Shown piece after piece: positions 12,114-22,771 of a DNA stretch of 64,000 nt. Position 1 is the stretch's first letter, and each line of letters begins with the position of its first letter. The position numbers were made by a program, and so were the translations under genes. The notes beneath the pieces were generated by a model, which had not been told where the DNA came from, ran no database searches, and saw only the letters and a list, made by a program, of their open reading frames with translations. This DNA is from Aaosphaeria pasadenensis (lineage: Eukaryota; Ascomycota; Dothideomycetes; Pleosporales), in assembly GCA_022813625.1 (NCBI GenBank), contig JAKLMB010000012.1, forward strand, positions 124,001 to 188,000, read 5' to 3'.

Positions 12114-12901
12114 CGGCACACGGAAAACTTACATATTCATCCTTGTTTTCGATTTTATTGGGGGAGAACTTGCGTGAAAACAGCATTTGGCTTTTGTGTT
12201 TTGAATAAGTACGTGGTCATGTAGATCTATTTTGCATAGCAGCAAGGCGTTAAGTAAAACGAGGCAACAGTATCGCGGGGGTGGCGCTTCTATGGAGTAC
12301 ACTGTGGCCTATCATCATTTGGAAGGAACTTGGGTTTATATGCTTTTATGATGATTTGGGTTCTTCGAATTATGTTTACTGCTAGTCATCTTTATTTTAT
12401 GTATTTTGGCTACGTTGACAAGCGTCAACCTGTGGAGCAAGCACATATCTCAGCGATTCGTAGCTTGCAAAATGAGAAATGCATGCACACATGCAGTACA
12501 ACACATATGCGCAACCTAAGGTGTTTCTTCAGCCATACACTGTACTTGCTGTATGTACTTCAGCCGGGTTCCAACAAAAAAGCAAAAGATAACAAGTTCA
12601 CTCGTGACCGTATTGTACAAAAGCAGTAATCTGCTGGCAGCAGAGGACCATCTGATTGGACGGCTGATTGGACTAGCTTCTCATGCCACCCCACGCCGCG
12701 CGCTGCCGCCGAACCGGAAGTGCACTCTGCAACTTGACATCACCTAATTATCCTTTAGAGTGAACCCCCCAACTCCAATACAAGACATCAACCACAATCT
12801 GCTTCTTATCATACTCAACTCCACAATCATACCGTTCAGAAGTGTCGAGAGCAAAAAGAAAATCCTGAAGCACTGGATGAGGACGATTATCTGATTACAC
12901 C
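12114..12901. other. Gene-free stretch
   Basis: 3' flank of the PH/LRR gene and 5' flank of the next gene. It contains ACAGTATCGCGG near 12267, the same core as the repeat pair near 1.8-2.0 kb. Nothing else recognised. Confidence 0.4.
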
Positions 12902-13838
12902 ATGACGCACCCACGCACCCACGCAAGCCTGACAAAGGACCAAGAGACAAACGAGGCGGCGTGGGAGGCATCTAGAGGTGCGCTTAGTGGTGCTACAAAG
13001 GTACGTTTTGATGATTGCACGTTTCCATCTACCATTAATGTTGCTGCTTACTCTCTATTACTGCTTTTTCTTCTTCACTTCCATTTTCATACTGAGAACG
13101 AAAATTTCTTTCCTATCTCTCTTTCGTTCACGATCGTACGTTCTGCACGGTGTCCGTTGAGACCATCGGCATCTATCGGCACGCATCAGACATGCCGATT
13201 GTTTCTATTCCTATGAGGAAAGGTCTCGTGTGGTCTTACCATATCAAAGCATATTTATGTCATTCTCATTCATTTATTTATTTCTGACCACTACATGCCA
13301 TGCCTCTCCTACCCACAAGCCGCGCAAAGATGGACACATGCGATAGAAGTTGTTCAATTTGCTAACGATGATCTTCATGAGTAACAGTGGGGTGCGTTCT
13401 TCGCAGCAGCAGGAGGCGTCGCATATGCCTTTTCTCCTTTGTATCGGGGATTGACTTTTCAATTCAAAGTGTGAGTTTCCGGCCCCTTCCCTTCCGCATG
13501 TTCAAGATCGGTATTACGACCATTGATCTATTGGTTCATTTTGATCTCACCAAATCCCAATCAATCTCTTCCCATGCGTACACACCGGAAATGCCTCATA
13601 ACTGAATTCACGAAAAAGGTACATCCAAATGTCTGGCATGATCCTAGGCTCCATGATCGAGGCAGACAAGCGCATGATACAGTACGAGCACCGTATCCGA
13701 CATCAGAAGAGGCTAGCGCGCGACATGGAGGTCTGGAGGAGGTACGAGGAGGATTTCGAGAGGAGGGGCACGCCTGGTGTCGGTGGAGAGGGGAATGTGA
13801 AGGGGAGGGTTGAGACTGGTGCTCAAGGGGAAGATTGA
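12902..13838 (+). CDS. Small conserved fungal membrane protein
   Basis: Three exons, 12902-13000, 13388-13470 and 13619-13838, give 133 residues. The first intron is 387 nt, far longer than others nearby; the second is 148 nt. The frame is held by phase 0 and phase 2 junctions. Order: a hydrophilic N-terminus (LTKDQETNEAAWEASRGAL), one hydrophobic segment (WGAFFAAAGGVAYAFSPLYR) at about residues 34-53, then VYIQMSGMILGSMIEADKR, and a basic helical tail with RHQKRLARDMEVWRRYEEDF. The pattern resembles small fungal mitochondrial or ER one-span proteins of the HIG1-like kind, some carrying a spurious imidazoleglycerol-phosphate dehydratase label. Function is not established. Confidence 0.7.
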
Positions 13839-14485
13839 GGGAGATTTGGGCCTTGTAGATGTTGGGAACCCATTCCTGGTGTGAGTGGAGGGTGTAGGGA
13901 ATGGATAGAAGGGATGGAATTCTGGTGATAGACTGGGAAGATGAGGGTTTATTATCGAGGAGGACATTTGTATTATAGTTTCGGCATTTTGGATTTTTGA
14001 TCTTTTTTATATCAGAATGACAATATCTATGGTCAAAAGTACGAACAGGATTATTGGTCGTGTTGTATATGCCATGTTTCAGTTGAACTTAGCAGAAAAA
14101 GTCGACAAGACATGATAATTTCAGATACAACGACATACAAAATGAATGAAGACCACTTGTTCATCGAATTGGGTCAACTTGATTCGCTCGTGCTCTCGTT
14201 CATGACATACACAGTATGAAGCTTGGCAAGAGCTTGATGAAGCTATGACCATTTTGGACCCCACTTGAATTGTCGGATCAATTATCAGCCGAATTGCGCC
14301 GCCGCCATTTCCGATCCTGCCAGATTGTTGTTCTTCATTTCTCTTCCTTTTCTTCTTCTTCTTCTCCAGGCAGCAACCAGCTCCACCACTCTCGCTCCTT
14401 TGCCAAAACTATAAAACCGCAAATCGCGCCCCCAAACCCATTCAACTTACCCTCCAATTCCCCACGTAGACTACAGCAACACATC
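13839..14485. other. Gene-free stretch and Derlin promoter
   Basis: AT-rich 3' flank of the preceding gene, then a pyrimidine-rich TTC-repeat leader (about 14338-14370) and CCAAACCC/CCTCCAATTCC just before the Derlin ATG. No gene seen. Confidence 0.45.
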
Positions 14486-15769
14486 ATGGCAGACGTATTC
14501 TGGCAGCTGCCGCCCGTTACAAGGTATGTTGTCTCTCCCTCTGTCTCGCATCATCGTAATCTTTGGAAATTAATATCTGCATAGAACAATAACGGCGGGC
14601 GCTGTAGTCGTATCTGCTCTAGGCTACTCGGGCATGATCAGCTTGATGAAATATGTCTTCATCTCTGAATATGTCTTTACCGTGAAGATGGTGCCACAGC
14701 TTTGGCGACTTGTGACGTCCTTCTTGATCACCAAGCCCAAGTTTGCCATCTTCATGGACCCGTACTTCCGTACGCAACCTCACACCTTGACATGATCTAC
14801 ACAAGCTTACGTCCTGCTAGTGTATCAGTATGGCAGTGGATTGGAGACCGAATCTTCTCGGTTCTCGCAGCCTGGCGACTTTTTTGTCTACACGGCTTTC
14901 CTCATGTCCGTCATAGTGGTAAGTCATTGCGATTGTCGAGTTATATTCTCTTCCATTACCCATGTGAGGACCGCACAATTCGAAGTGCCAAAAATTCGAA
15001 CAAGATTCTTCTCCACCTCATACATCTGCCCGCTCAGACTCAACTAAAAACTATCTGTTCCGGTTCCTGGAAATGAGGAAGATCACCCTTGCACATCCCG
15101 CAGTTCCACGAGTTAAAATAGGGGCTGCGTGTGGTGTGTAGGCATGGTGGGATCGTCAATTGAGAAAGCGCAGCGAACGCTATGAATTTCGCTGTGCGAT
15201 TTTTGGCCCCCTACATACTTACATATGTTCAACATCTCATATGTTCAATTTGCCGCGCGTGAAGGACCAAACGAGGTTGAGACTAAGTACTGACATTTGT
15301 CCAAAAGTTCGTCGCAGGCTACATCCTGAAATCGTTCACCTTTCTGCAAGCTCTGTCGCTCGGTTACGCATACACATACGCGCAGGACAATCCTACTCGT
15401 CAAGTGTCATTCTTCATCGTCAACTTTGACTCCAAGTTTCTTCCGATCGCTATGCTCGCATTGACCTTCGTTATTGACGGCCCGGACGCTGCGTTGACTC
15501 AGGGCACCGGTCTCTTGGCTGCCCATTTATACGACTTCCTGACAAGGATCTGGCCCACATTTGGAGGAGGCAGGAATTATATCTTTACGCCAAGGATTGT
15601 GAAGGGCTGGTTCGGCGGTCGCCCTGGAAGTACCCAACAGAGGTCTTACGGCACTGCTACCCAAGGAAGGCCAGCTGGCGGTGATGATACTGCCCGCAGC
15701 ACTGGCAGGAGCACTGGTTTTGGAGGTCAATGGGATGGAAGAGGCCCTGGCCATAGGCTTGGCGAGTAA
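14486..15769 (+). CDS. Derlin (Der1-like) ER-associated degradation membrane protein
   Basis: Derlins are multi-span, catalytically inactive rhomboid-fold proteins of the ER membrane that help move misfolded proteins to the cytosol. Four exons: 14486-14523, 14585-14769, 14821-14918 and 15308-15769, giving 260 residues. The N-terminus FWQLPPVTRT and QLWRLVTSFL, then DPYF and YGSGLE, are family hallmarks; these are followed by hydrophobic spans and ALSLGYAYTYAQDNP and IDGPDAALTQGTGLLAAHLYDF. The tail from about residue 205 is Gly/Arg/Thr-rich and polar. The third intron is 389 nt, long for this window; an extra exon inside it is possible but not needed for the frame. The exon 2-3 junction uses the acceptor at 14820, because the earlier CAAG acceptor leads to a stop. 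Confidence 0.88.
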
Positions 15770-16029
15770 ATGCTGTCGTGCGTTTGTATCTCGTTGGCAT
15801 TAGAGTTGGAAGCAAACTCACATACATTGGAGCATGAAAATGCACCAGAAAAGCGGCATAGCGCTTGATTGAATAGCGAAGCATATACCATGCAATAAAT
15901 TATCAAATACCCACTTCCGATCCTCCACTTGTGCGAATACACAAACTCATATCCACAGAAGACACGGTCAACATAGTACTAACACGACGTCACTTTTCGT
16001 TCCCCACGCACATCCATTCAATTGATCCA

Positions 16030-16407
16030 TCACTTCGCCAACCCGCCACTCCCCGCAGGATTCCTCGGCCCATCCACCGCCCTCTCCACCGTCCCCGCGA
16101 TCCCATCCTTCGAAGCGTCAAACTGCCTCCCAATCGCCCCCTCCTTACTAAACGGCCCGCCGATCTTCTCGCCAATTTGCCCGATCGCTCCGTCCGGGTT
16201 GAACTGTTTGCCTATAGCGCCCTCTGAGGATATCATGCTTGGGTTCTGTGGCGGCGAACGGGGAGGTTAGTAAGTGGTTGATTGAAAGGAAGGGGGGGAG
16301 GGGGGAGGGCGAACTTCGTTGGGGATTGCATTTGTGGAGGCGTTCGCGCCGAGTTTGTCGGCGGTTGAGAGGGGGGCGTTGGGGTTTGTAGAGGAAGATG
16401 CAGACAT
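16030..16407 (-). CDS. Tiny hydrophilic GAIG-repeat protein
   Basis: Two exons, 16407-16315 and 16245-16030, with a 69-nt intron (GTTCGC donor, TTACTAACC branch, CCACAG acceptor), give 102 residues. I do not recognise a named family. The protein is hydrophilic, rich in Gly, Ala, Ser and Asn, and lacks Cys, a signal peptide or membrane spans. A spaced motif occurs three times: GAIGKQF at residues 40-46, GAIGQIG at 50-56 and GAIGRQF at 67-73. This resembles small fungal stress or late-embryogenesis-like proteins, but only by composition. The first exon cannot be read through because an in-frame TAA follows, so splicing or a break is required. Confidence 0.65.
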
Positions 16408-17021
16408 TGCTGGTAATTGAGGTAGAGATTTGTACACTTTGGTGTGGTATTTGGTGAGGCTTATTGTTAGGGATGATGAGGTTGCTGAGGTTGGTTACGC
16501 TACGAGTTGGACGAGGTTGGTGGTTTGGTATATATATGTGTGAATGTCAATTGAACCTAGTGTACCTCATGTGCTTAGCTGCTGTTTGGGTGGATGATGT
16601 ATTCGAGCGGGAGATGGTCGTGGTGGTGATGTCATGATTTTAAGGGTTCAGGCGAAAGTCCTCGGTGGAATCGGTGTGTCGGCGTGAGAGATCTATGATC
16701 TATTTTGAGGGTGTATGATGCATGTTGTGGAGACTGGATGGTGGGGAGAGTGTGCGAAGTGGTAGCTGGGAGTAGTGATGGGTGTGGTGAGTGAGTGGGA
16801 GCGGCGAAACGATGCCACCTTGCTGGTAGGTATCTGCGAGTTGAACAGCACTTGAGTAATATGTGATTAAGAAGTGGTTAAAATCGATATCCACAAGTTC
16901 AGAAGTACAGGTCGTGATCTGGATTGTAGTTTTGAATCATGCTAGACTGCAAGCTATTGGGTATAAGCGCTCACTCCCATTGCGCTCCTGCATCCGCACA
17001 CTTCGCCATATCTCCGTACAA
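16408..17021. other. Gene-free stretch
   Basis: Promoter of the GAIG-repeat gene (minus strand) on its left and the 3' flank of RPA49 on its right. GT-rich on the plus strand; contains a TATATATAT patch near 16530. No gene seen. Confidence 0.4.
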
Positions 17022-18516
17022 CTATCGACGTGGCTGGTTGCCACGTCCCTTCGAGATCCTTGGGAAACTGAGTGGAATTCTGAGCTTGGCTATGGAATGG
17101 TTGATGCCCTCTGCCTTGGAGATCTTGAGTTTCTGTTGCTCGGTCTGAGTAGGCGGGTTGACTTTGCAGCCAATCTCGTGGAAATATGCTTTGATACTGT
17201 GAACGGTCAGATTGTGATCTTCCAGTGCAGGCAACTCTTAGCTTACTCTTTGTTCTCGATCTTCAGATCATCGCGGAGATCATTTACATCGACCTCGAAC
17301 CCATCGACAATGAGCGCCGCCGCGGCTGTATGTGTCATGAGATTGTCGATGTTCCATCGGGGCATGTCGTTTTGGCTATGGGGAGATTAGTACAGTAATA
17401 ATATCGAATAGGACCTATCAACTTACGCAGACACGAATTTCCTCCTGATGGAATCTACAACGGCTGGCGGGATGTCATCACCCATGGCCGTAATCAATTT
17501 GTCTTTTGGTGGCACGCTTTTAGGTCCCTTGCCCTTGGTTCTCAACGCCGCATTGAAGTTCACGCAAAGCAAAATGAACTTCAGAACCTTGAGCTTTTGA
17601 ACATCCTTGTTCTTTGCCAATTTCAGTATGCGCCGAGCAACGTATTTACTTGCGACTTGAACGCCCTTGCCCTCCTCCGCTGAATCTAGCCAATCTTTGA
17701 TCGGAATAAGAGCCATGAGCTCCTTGCCGACGATGGTATCAACCGGGTACACATCTGCAGGATATTCGGCAGCGAGATTGGCCTTCGGTCGAGGTTTGGA
17801 GCTGTCCAGTTCAGCCTCTAGTTCCTCCTTTGTTGGCATCTTGTCGTTCGTAGCATCCATGCCTTGCATAATGGCGTCTGCGACGGGGTTCTCTTCAGTG
17901 GGTTCGTTGGGGTCTCCTCTGGCGATTCTGTTCGCCATCCTCTCTTGAATAGCCTTCTTCGACTTCTTGGATCCAAATTCGGCTGTGAGGTTGTACTTCT
18001 TTTGCGCCATGGTCATCCGTGCCTTCGCCTCTTCTTCGCGCACCTCCTCTATCTCGCTTCGTAGCGTACTTCGTACCGTCAACTTTGGCACTTGTACCAA
18101 TTGCAATTCCTGCGTCACAGGATCGTATACGCCGATGTAGTCTGTGAGCATGCTGTCTGAGCTACCATCTTTCTCTTCGGATGCTGTGTAATCGAGGCGT
18201 GGATGTGCGGACGATTGGAGCAGAAGTTCTTGTGTTGCGCTGCCAGGGAGGATCTTGCTCGATTTGTATGGCTTGAAGGCTATGTCCCGAGGACAGTTAA
18301 GGCCTGGAGTAGTAGCTTGATAAACAGTAAGTATTGGAAGTGAACCCCCGGGAATTCCGATTTGAAGACGAATGGCTACATACCCAAAACTGGACCCAAA
18401 ACATCGCTGTTCTGCACGAACTGCACCTTGATATTTCCGGTAGGTGGTCCAGTTGAGGACTTTTTCTTCGGCCGGTTTACGAGCTCATCCTGACGTTTCC
18501 TCTTCTCGCTACCCAT
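17022..18516 (-). CDS. RPA49: RNA polymerase I subunit A49
   Basis: A49 forms a TFIIF/TFIIE-like module with A34.5 on RNA polymerase I and aids initiation and elongation on rDNA in the nucleolus. Four exons: 18516-18384, 18315-17427, 17375-17247 and 17196-17022; 441 residues against 415 in yeast. The N-terminus (MGSEKRKRQDELVNRPKKK) is basic. The dimerisation region contains TDYIGVYDPVTQELQLVQVP, the linker NLTAEFGSKKSKKAIQERM, and the C-terminal tandem winged-helix part YVARRILKLAKN, LKVLKFILLCVNF, IPPAVVDSIRRKFV and MTHTAAALIVDGF. The last exon ends with a basic GRGNQPRR tail. Divergent from the promethin-like gene. Confidence 0.85.
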
Positions 18517-18929
18517 GGTGTGTCGTGTTGTTTGCTAGTACGTAGGATGTCTAAACTTTGCGAACGGATCGTTCGTGATCGATTGTCCCAAATTTTTTGG
18601 AGATGGAAGTCTTGGCAAGCGCAGGCACAAGAAACTCCGCATTTACGCTAATCCACTTTGGGTGCAGGTCAGGATGACGTCTGGCGACGACGCGTCTTTC
18701 ATCCCACCCCAACAGTTCACAGGAAACGATAATGCAATGACCGTTTCGCCCATTCCTGTTTATCATCTGCAAGGGAGATCGACGTAGATCATTGTCATTA
18801 CCTTTTAAGTGACCACAGAATTCTGTACACATTTCTAAGCGACTGAGTACACTACACATTCACTCCATCTCAACTCTGACACACCATTGTTTGCTCTACG
18901 GCCAGTCTGATACCAAGTACTCTGCTGCG
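18517..18929. promoter_or_regulatory. Shared promoter of RPA49 and promethin-like gene
   Basis: 413 bp between two divergent start codons. It probably serves both genes. No clear TATA box. The plus-strand side ends in a CT-rich ACTCCATCTCAACTCTGACAC leader. Confidence 0.45.
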
Positions 18930-19699
18930 ATGTCCACCCTTCGAGAAAATATGCGGGAATTCTTGAGAAATGCGCAAAGTACATTCTATAGCCTTCTCGA
19001 TCGAATCGCTAGCCCAGAACAGCGATCAAATACATCCCTCAAGATCCAGCATTTCGCAGCATATAACCCAAAAATGGCGGTATGTTTTTCACCGCATCAA
19101 CTATTTCAATGAACCTGAAGCCTCTGACATTGAGACAGGCCTTCATCGCTTCTCAAATAATCTTTACCGGACTCCCTCTGCTGCTATTTTTATCATTCTC
19201 CGTGACAGCCCTGCTTCTCTCTACGATAACGGCATTGCTCATTGGCCTACTCATTGGCGGTCTATTTACTATACTTGCGGTCAGCGCGGCCTTCATTCTT
19301 CTTCTACCAACTATTTTCGTGACTACTTTCGCGGCATCATTCGTTTACTTGCTGGGCTTTTCAGCTTACTACCTGTTCAAGTGGATTGTCGATAGTGAAA
19401 GTGACCCGAAGGCGGGTATTGGGAGCTCGCTCAATCGTTTCACTGGAGGGCGAACAAAGTGGTTATTCGACGGGTCAGGTGGTCAAGATACCCCGAGAGT
19501 CGAGATCAAAAATGGCGATGATGCTAATGGAGACGGGGGTGACCTAAGAGAGAAGCCTAGGCATCGGCAGCAGGATGGTAACATGATAGCTAACACCAGT
19601 GGAGGAGCGGAGGTGGAGGGACTCGCGGGTAGCACTGAAAATACATCAACGGACCAGGCATATGGGATACAGAAGTATGGCGAGTTTATCAGTAGGTGA
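18930..19699 (+). CDS. Promethin/LDAF1-like lipid-droplet membrane protein
   Basis: Two exons, 18930-19079 and 19139-19699 (59-nt intron, phase 0), encode 236 residues. After a hydrophilic amphipathic start (TLRENMREFLRNAQSTFYSL), residues about 51-130 form a long hydrophobic block that fits two hairpins: FIASQIIFTGLPLLLFLSF, ALLIGLLIGGLFTILAVSA, FVTTFAASFVYLLGFSAYY. The rest is a polar Gly/Asp-rich tail ending in YGEFISR. This layout matches promethin/LDAF1 and yeast Ldo-type proteins, which work with seipin at ER-lipid droplet contacts. The assignment is by topology, not by a diagnostic residue. The ATG is the first in the frame. Confidence 0.6.
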
Positions 19700-20357
19700 G
19701 AGTGCGAGCAGAATCAGCTCGAGTCTTGAGTGCCTCATCGGGCGAATTACAGCTAAAACTACTACAATCCCAAATCCGAATTCTCACTATGCAGCCTCGC
19801 TACTCGCTGGACGGTATTGTGATTCTCTAGAAGCCGACATGTATTTCAAGGAATGGGTCGAGGCGCATCGTACGCATAGATGCAAATTTGAACGAGACTG
19901 GTTTACGTATTGCCATAACTGAGAGCAAGACGAGTTGGGACAAATGTTACTTTTCACTTCAGTGATCATGCTGAGGCATCCTCAACCATCATTTGACTTT
20001 CCCCAGGCAGAAGCGGACTGGAGCTGTTAACCCTACACGGAAGGTTTCCCTCCCGGTCAACCATTGGATACTGCCGTCTCTCACCCACTCGCGATGTCGC
20101 GGTGGCAAGTGAAGGTGAACTCCCGCCGCAAAGAGTGCCACCTCTCCAGGCTTTCACCCCCCAGCCATCTTTTTCCCTACGGATTTGTTGCAGAGCTTTC
20201 AAAACCTTCCACTTTCCCTCAACTTCTCCCTCCCACTATCTCAATCCTTTACTTCAATTTCTCTCCATCGCCGCTCAGCTTCTTGCAAAACCATCAGCGC
20301 CGAATTCCTCATTTGTCTAACCGAACCTCCCAAATTACAAGCTTCTCCTCAGTCGAT
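19700..20357. promoter_or_regulatory. Leader and promoter of the Q/N-tailed gene
   Basis: About 20160-20350 is a pyrimidine-rich leader. The downstream frame stays open back to 20064 with an in-frame ATG at 20094, so a 98-88 residue longer N-terminus cannot be excluded, but its translation has the Ser/Pro/Phe/Leu composition expected of a CT-rich leader. Confidence 0.4.
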
Positions 20358-22544
20358 ATGGCATCTCAAATGACCCAAGAAGAAGAGCAGATCATGCGCA
20401 ACAATATTTTTGAAGGTTTCATCGCTGAAGGCCTTTCTACCGATAGCTTCCTGTCTCAAGGCCTCGAGATTGAAAACCTTGTGACCGACAACCTCACGGC
20501 AGGCAACGCCAACGCCGGAGGCGCTTTGCCTGAGAGCCTCACATCCGTCAACACTCTAGCTGATGGTATGGCTAAGGACCCCACGGGTGACCTTCTCTCG
20601 GATGACTGGATGTTCGGGGACATACTGTCGCAGCTGATTGCCCACAATACCTTGCCTGAGTCTTCAACTCCTGTGGAACTCACTGCCGATGACCTGAACC
20701 TCTTTCGCGATGCCTCTCTCCCCAAGTGTCCAGTCAACTTGACTCCTCCGTCTACGCCTGAGCATCTCACTCAGAGCAACCAGCTCAAAGGCAATATCGA
20801 ACCCGCCACGGAGTCTATGGCGTCGAATCAGGCCGGCAAGAATGAAGCTTCGGTCAGTGATATCGCAGTCGTCAACAAGACCAATACTGTCGCAGCCCAG
20901 AAGGGCCTGACTAGCAGCGAGCCCGCTCTCAAAGCTTCTCAGCAAAACGTCACCTCCTTTAATCGGCCATCGTCCACTCCTATCAACAGCCATACCAACG
21001 TTGTCCACCACGAGGAGCTGGCTCCTCTTACTACCAACGGCAGAAATGATGCCATAAAGCCCACGTCTACCTCTCAGTCCCCGTCTCTGTTCGTTTACTC
21101 GGCACGTCAGGCCATGGCCGACGAGACTCACTACTCTAATTGCGAGAGCCCCGAAGAGAAACTCGAGCGTTTCTACATGCTCACCGGTCGCAAGCTTATG
21201 TTATCCGATGGCACCGAGGCATATAGCGCCGGCACTTGTCCTCAGCAAGCCTCACGGACATACAAGTTCGCACCAGCAGCCGACCGTCGTTTCTCTAATG
21301 ATTTTACCTCGTTCGTTGCGAGCGCGATGGGTCTTGGAGATTACAATGAAACCATGCTTCCTCTCCAACTGGCCTGGATTGATGACATTCGCATGTTCAT
21401 GCCTCATCCAGCCGAGCTTCAACCAAAGCCTTTACTAAACAAAGGAGGATACGAATTCGGTATCAACGGCGAGATTCTTCGAGATATTCCCGCACTACCA
21501 CGACACATCAGCTCTGCGGTCGAAGGATGGCGCCTTCATTACTGGCTTACAATCGACAAGCGGATTACTTATGCTGATATTATCGCACGGATGCATTTCA
21601 AATGCACTGATAATGCTGGAGAAGGTCCGCTCAGCTGTGGAAAGAAGAAGTTTGTGGCTATGATGGAGTCTCGAGTAGAGGCATTCCGCCGTAAATGCGG
21701 CATTCTGAGTCCCATGACCGCTCTCTTCCACGCCGACTCCTACCAGGTAACCCGCCAGGACATCGACACCATGGCGACTATTGGAAAGTTATCCGATACT
21801 CAGAGAGCTTATGGAACCTGGTGGGTTGTCGATGAGGAAAGAGGCGTGATGTACCCACCCGCTCCCCAAAACAATAACATTGCATACACGCCGCCGGCTC
21901 AGTATATGTTACCCCCAAGACTGGGAATGAGTCCTCGCGTACGAAAGATACTAGAGTTCTCATCCATGATGAGATCCACTCAGCAAAGGCAGCCAAACCA
22001 GCAACCACGCATGGCCGCCCCGACACCTTCATTTGTCAACAGGAACCTTGTGGTGCCGTCCCCTGTAATGACTCCAATCCGCAGGGTGTCCAATGCCTCT
22101 ACCGCATCGGCGGCAGCAGCTTACATGACACCTGCCACGACTCCCGCTTCCGCTGCGGCCGTCAAGCCATCTGATACTACATCTTCCATGCCTGCCGCCA
22201 ATGCTCGCGGTACGAAGCGGCCTAGTACATCGACTCCAAAGCAGAAGGTGAAGCGCACTCGCAACGCGCCGACAGCAAACACCACCAATAACGCCATTGC
22301 GAGCTCCAACGGCAGCGTTCAGTCTTCCCCGGCCACAAGTTACGGTATGCAGAGGCAGGAAGCAGCCATCCAGAAGTACAGGTTGGATCAGATGGCCGCC
22401 GCCCAAACCAACAACCAGGCGCTATACAACCAAAACAATGGCCAAGTGCTCTACAATCAAAACAACGGCCAAGTGCTCCACGGTCAAAACGATGGCCAGG
22501 TGCCTCACGGCCAGATGTTCAATGGTCAAATGGGTAGCTTTTGA
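20358..22544 (+). CDS. Large protein of unknown function with Q/N-rich tandem-repeat tail
   Basis: A single uninterrupted frame of 728 residues starting MASQMTQEEEQ. I do not recognise a named domain. The N-terminal 250 residues are acidic and Ser/Thr-rich. Residues about 260-440 look folded: SPEEKLERFYMLTGRKLMLS, DDIRMFMPHPAEL, GWRLHYWLTIDKRITYADII and a Lys-rich SCGKKKFVAMMESRVEAFRR. The region after 520 is disordered, rich in Pro/Ala/Ser, with a basic KQKVKRTRN stretch near 640 that could be a nuclear signal. The tail carries three 9-residue repeats ending in NGQV. A fungal regulator with a prion-like tail is a guess from composition only. ATG at 20358 preferred for its context after a CT-rich leader. 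Confidence 0.75.
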   Translation: MASQMTQEEEQIMRNNIFEGFIAEGLSTDSFLSQGLEIENLVTDNLTAGNANAGGALPESLTSVNTLADGMAKDPTGDLLSDDWMFGDILSQLIAHNTLPESSTPVELTADDLNLFRDASLPKCPVNLTPPSTPEHLTQSNQLKGNIEPATESMASNQAGKNEASVSDIAVVNKTNTVAAQKGLTSSEPALKASQQNVTSFNRPSSTPINSHTNVVHHEELAPLTTNGRNDAIKPTSTSQSPSLFVYSARQAMADETHYSNCESPEEKLERFYMLTGRKLMLSDGTEAYSAGTCPQQASRTYKFAPAADRRFSNDFTSFVASAMGLGDYNETMLPLQLAWIDDIRMFMPHPAELQPKPLLNKGGYEFGINGEILRDIPALPRHISSAVEGWRLHYWLTIDKRITYADIIARMHFKCTDNAGEGPLSCGKKKFVAMMESRVEAFRRKCGILSPMTALFHADSYQVTRQDIDTMATIGKLSDTQRAYGTWWVVDEERGVMYPPAPQNNNIAYTPPAQYMLPPRLGMSPRVRKILEFSSMMRSTQQRQPNQQPRMAAPTPSFVNRNLVVPSPVMTPIRRVSNASTASAAAAYMTPATTPASAAAVKPSDTTSSMPAANARGTKRPSTSTPKQKVKRTRNAPTANTTNNAIASSNGSVQSSPATSYGMQRQEAAIQKYRLDQMAAAQTNNQALYNQNNGQVLYNQNNGQVLHGQNDGQVPHGQMFNGQMGSF
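22422..22514 (+). repeat. 27-bp coding tandem repeat
   Basis: Three in-frame 27-bp copies (22422-22448, 22449-22475, 22476-22502) and a partial fourth encode variants of LYNQNNGQV at the C-terminus of the preceding protein. Copy number here is likely to vary between strains. Confidence 0.8.
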
Positions 22545-22771
22545 TTCATGGATAAGGAGTGCAGGAGCCAGATGGTACAAGGTCAATGGTGTCGAGTATG
22601 AATCAGTTCACTCACAGGCAGATGAAATGGCCGGCATAGTGGACTTTTGAAGTTCGTTGCTGGGAGGATATCATAATTACACTGCATAGAGACATCGGTA
22701 GTAAAGAATAGCTTAGTCTAGACTTAATTGAACAAGCACTGCTTCGAAACCAAATCCATACACCCCAAAGC

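Noticed and set aside
20064..20357. Extended N-terminus of the Q/N-tailed protein
   Set aside because: In frame, but the translation has the composition of a CT-rich leader and the first ATG in it has no better context.
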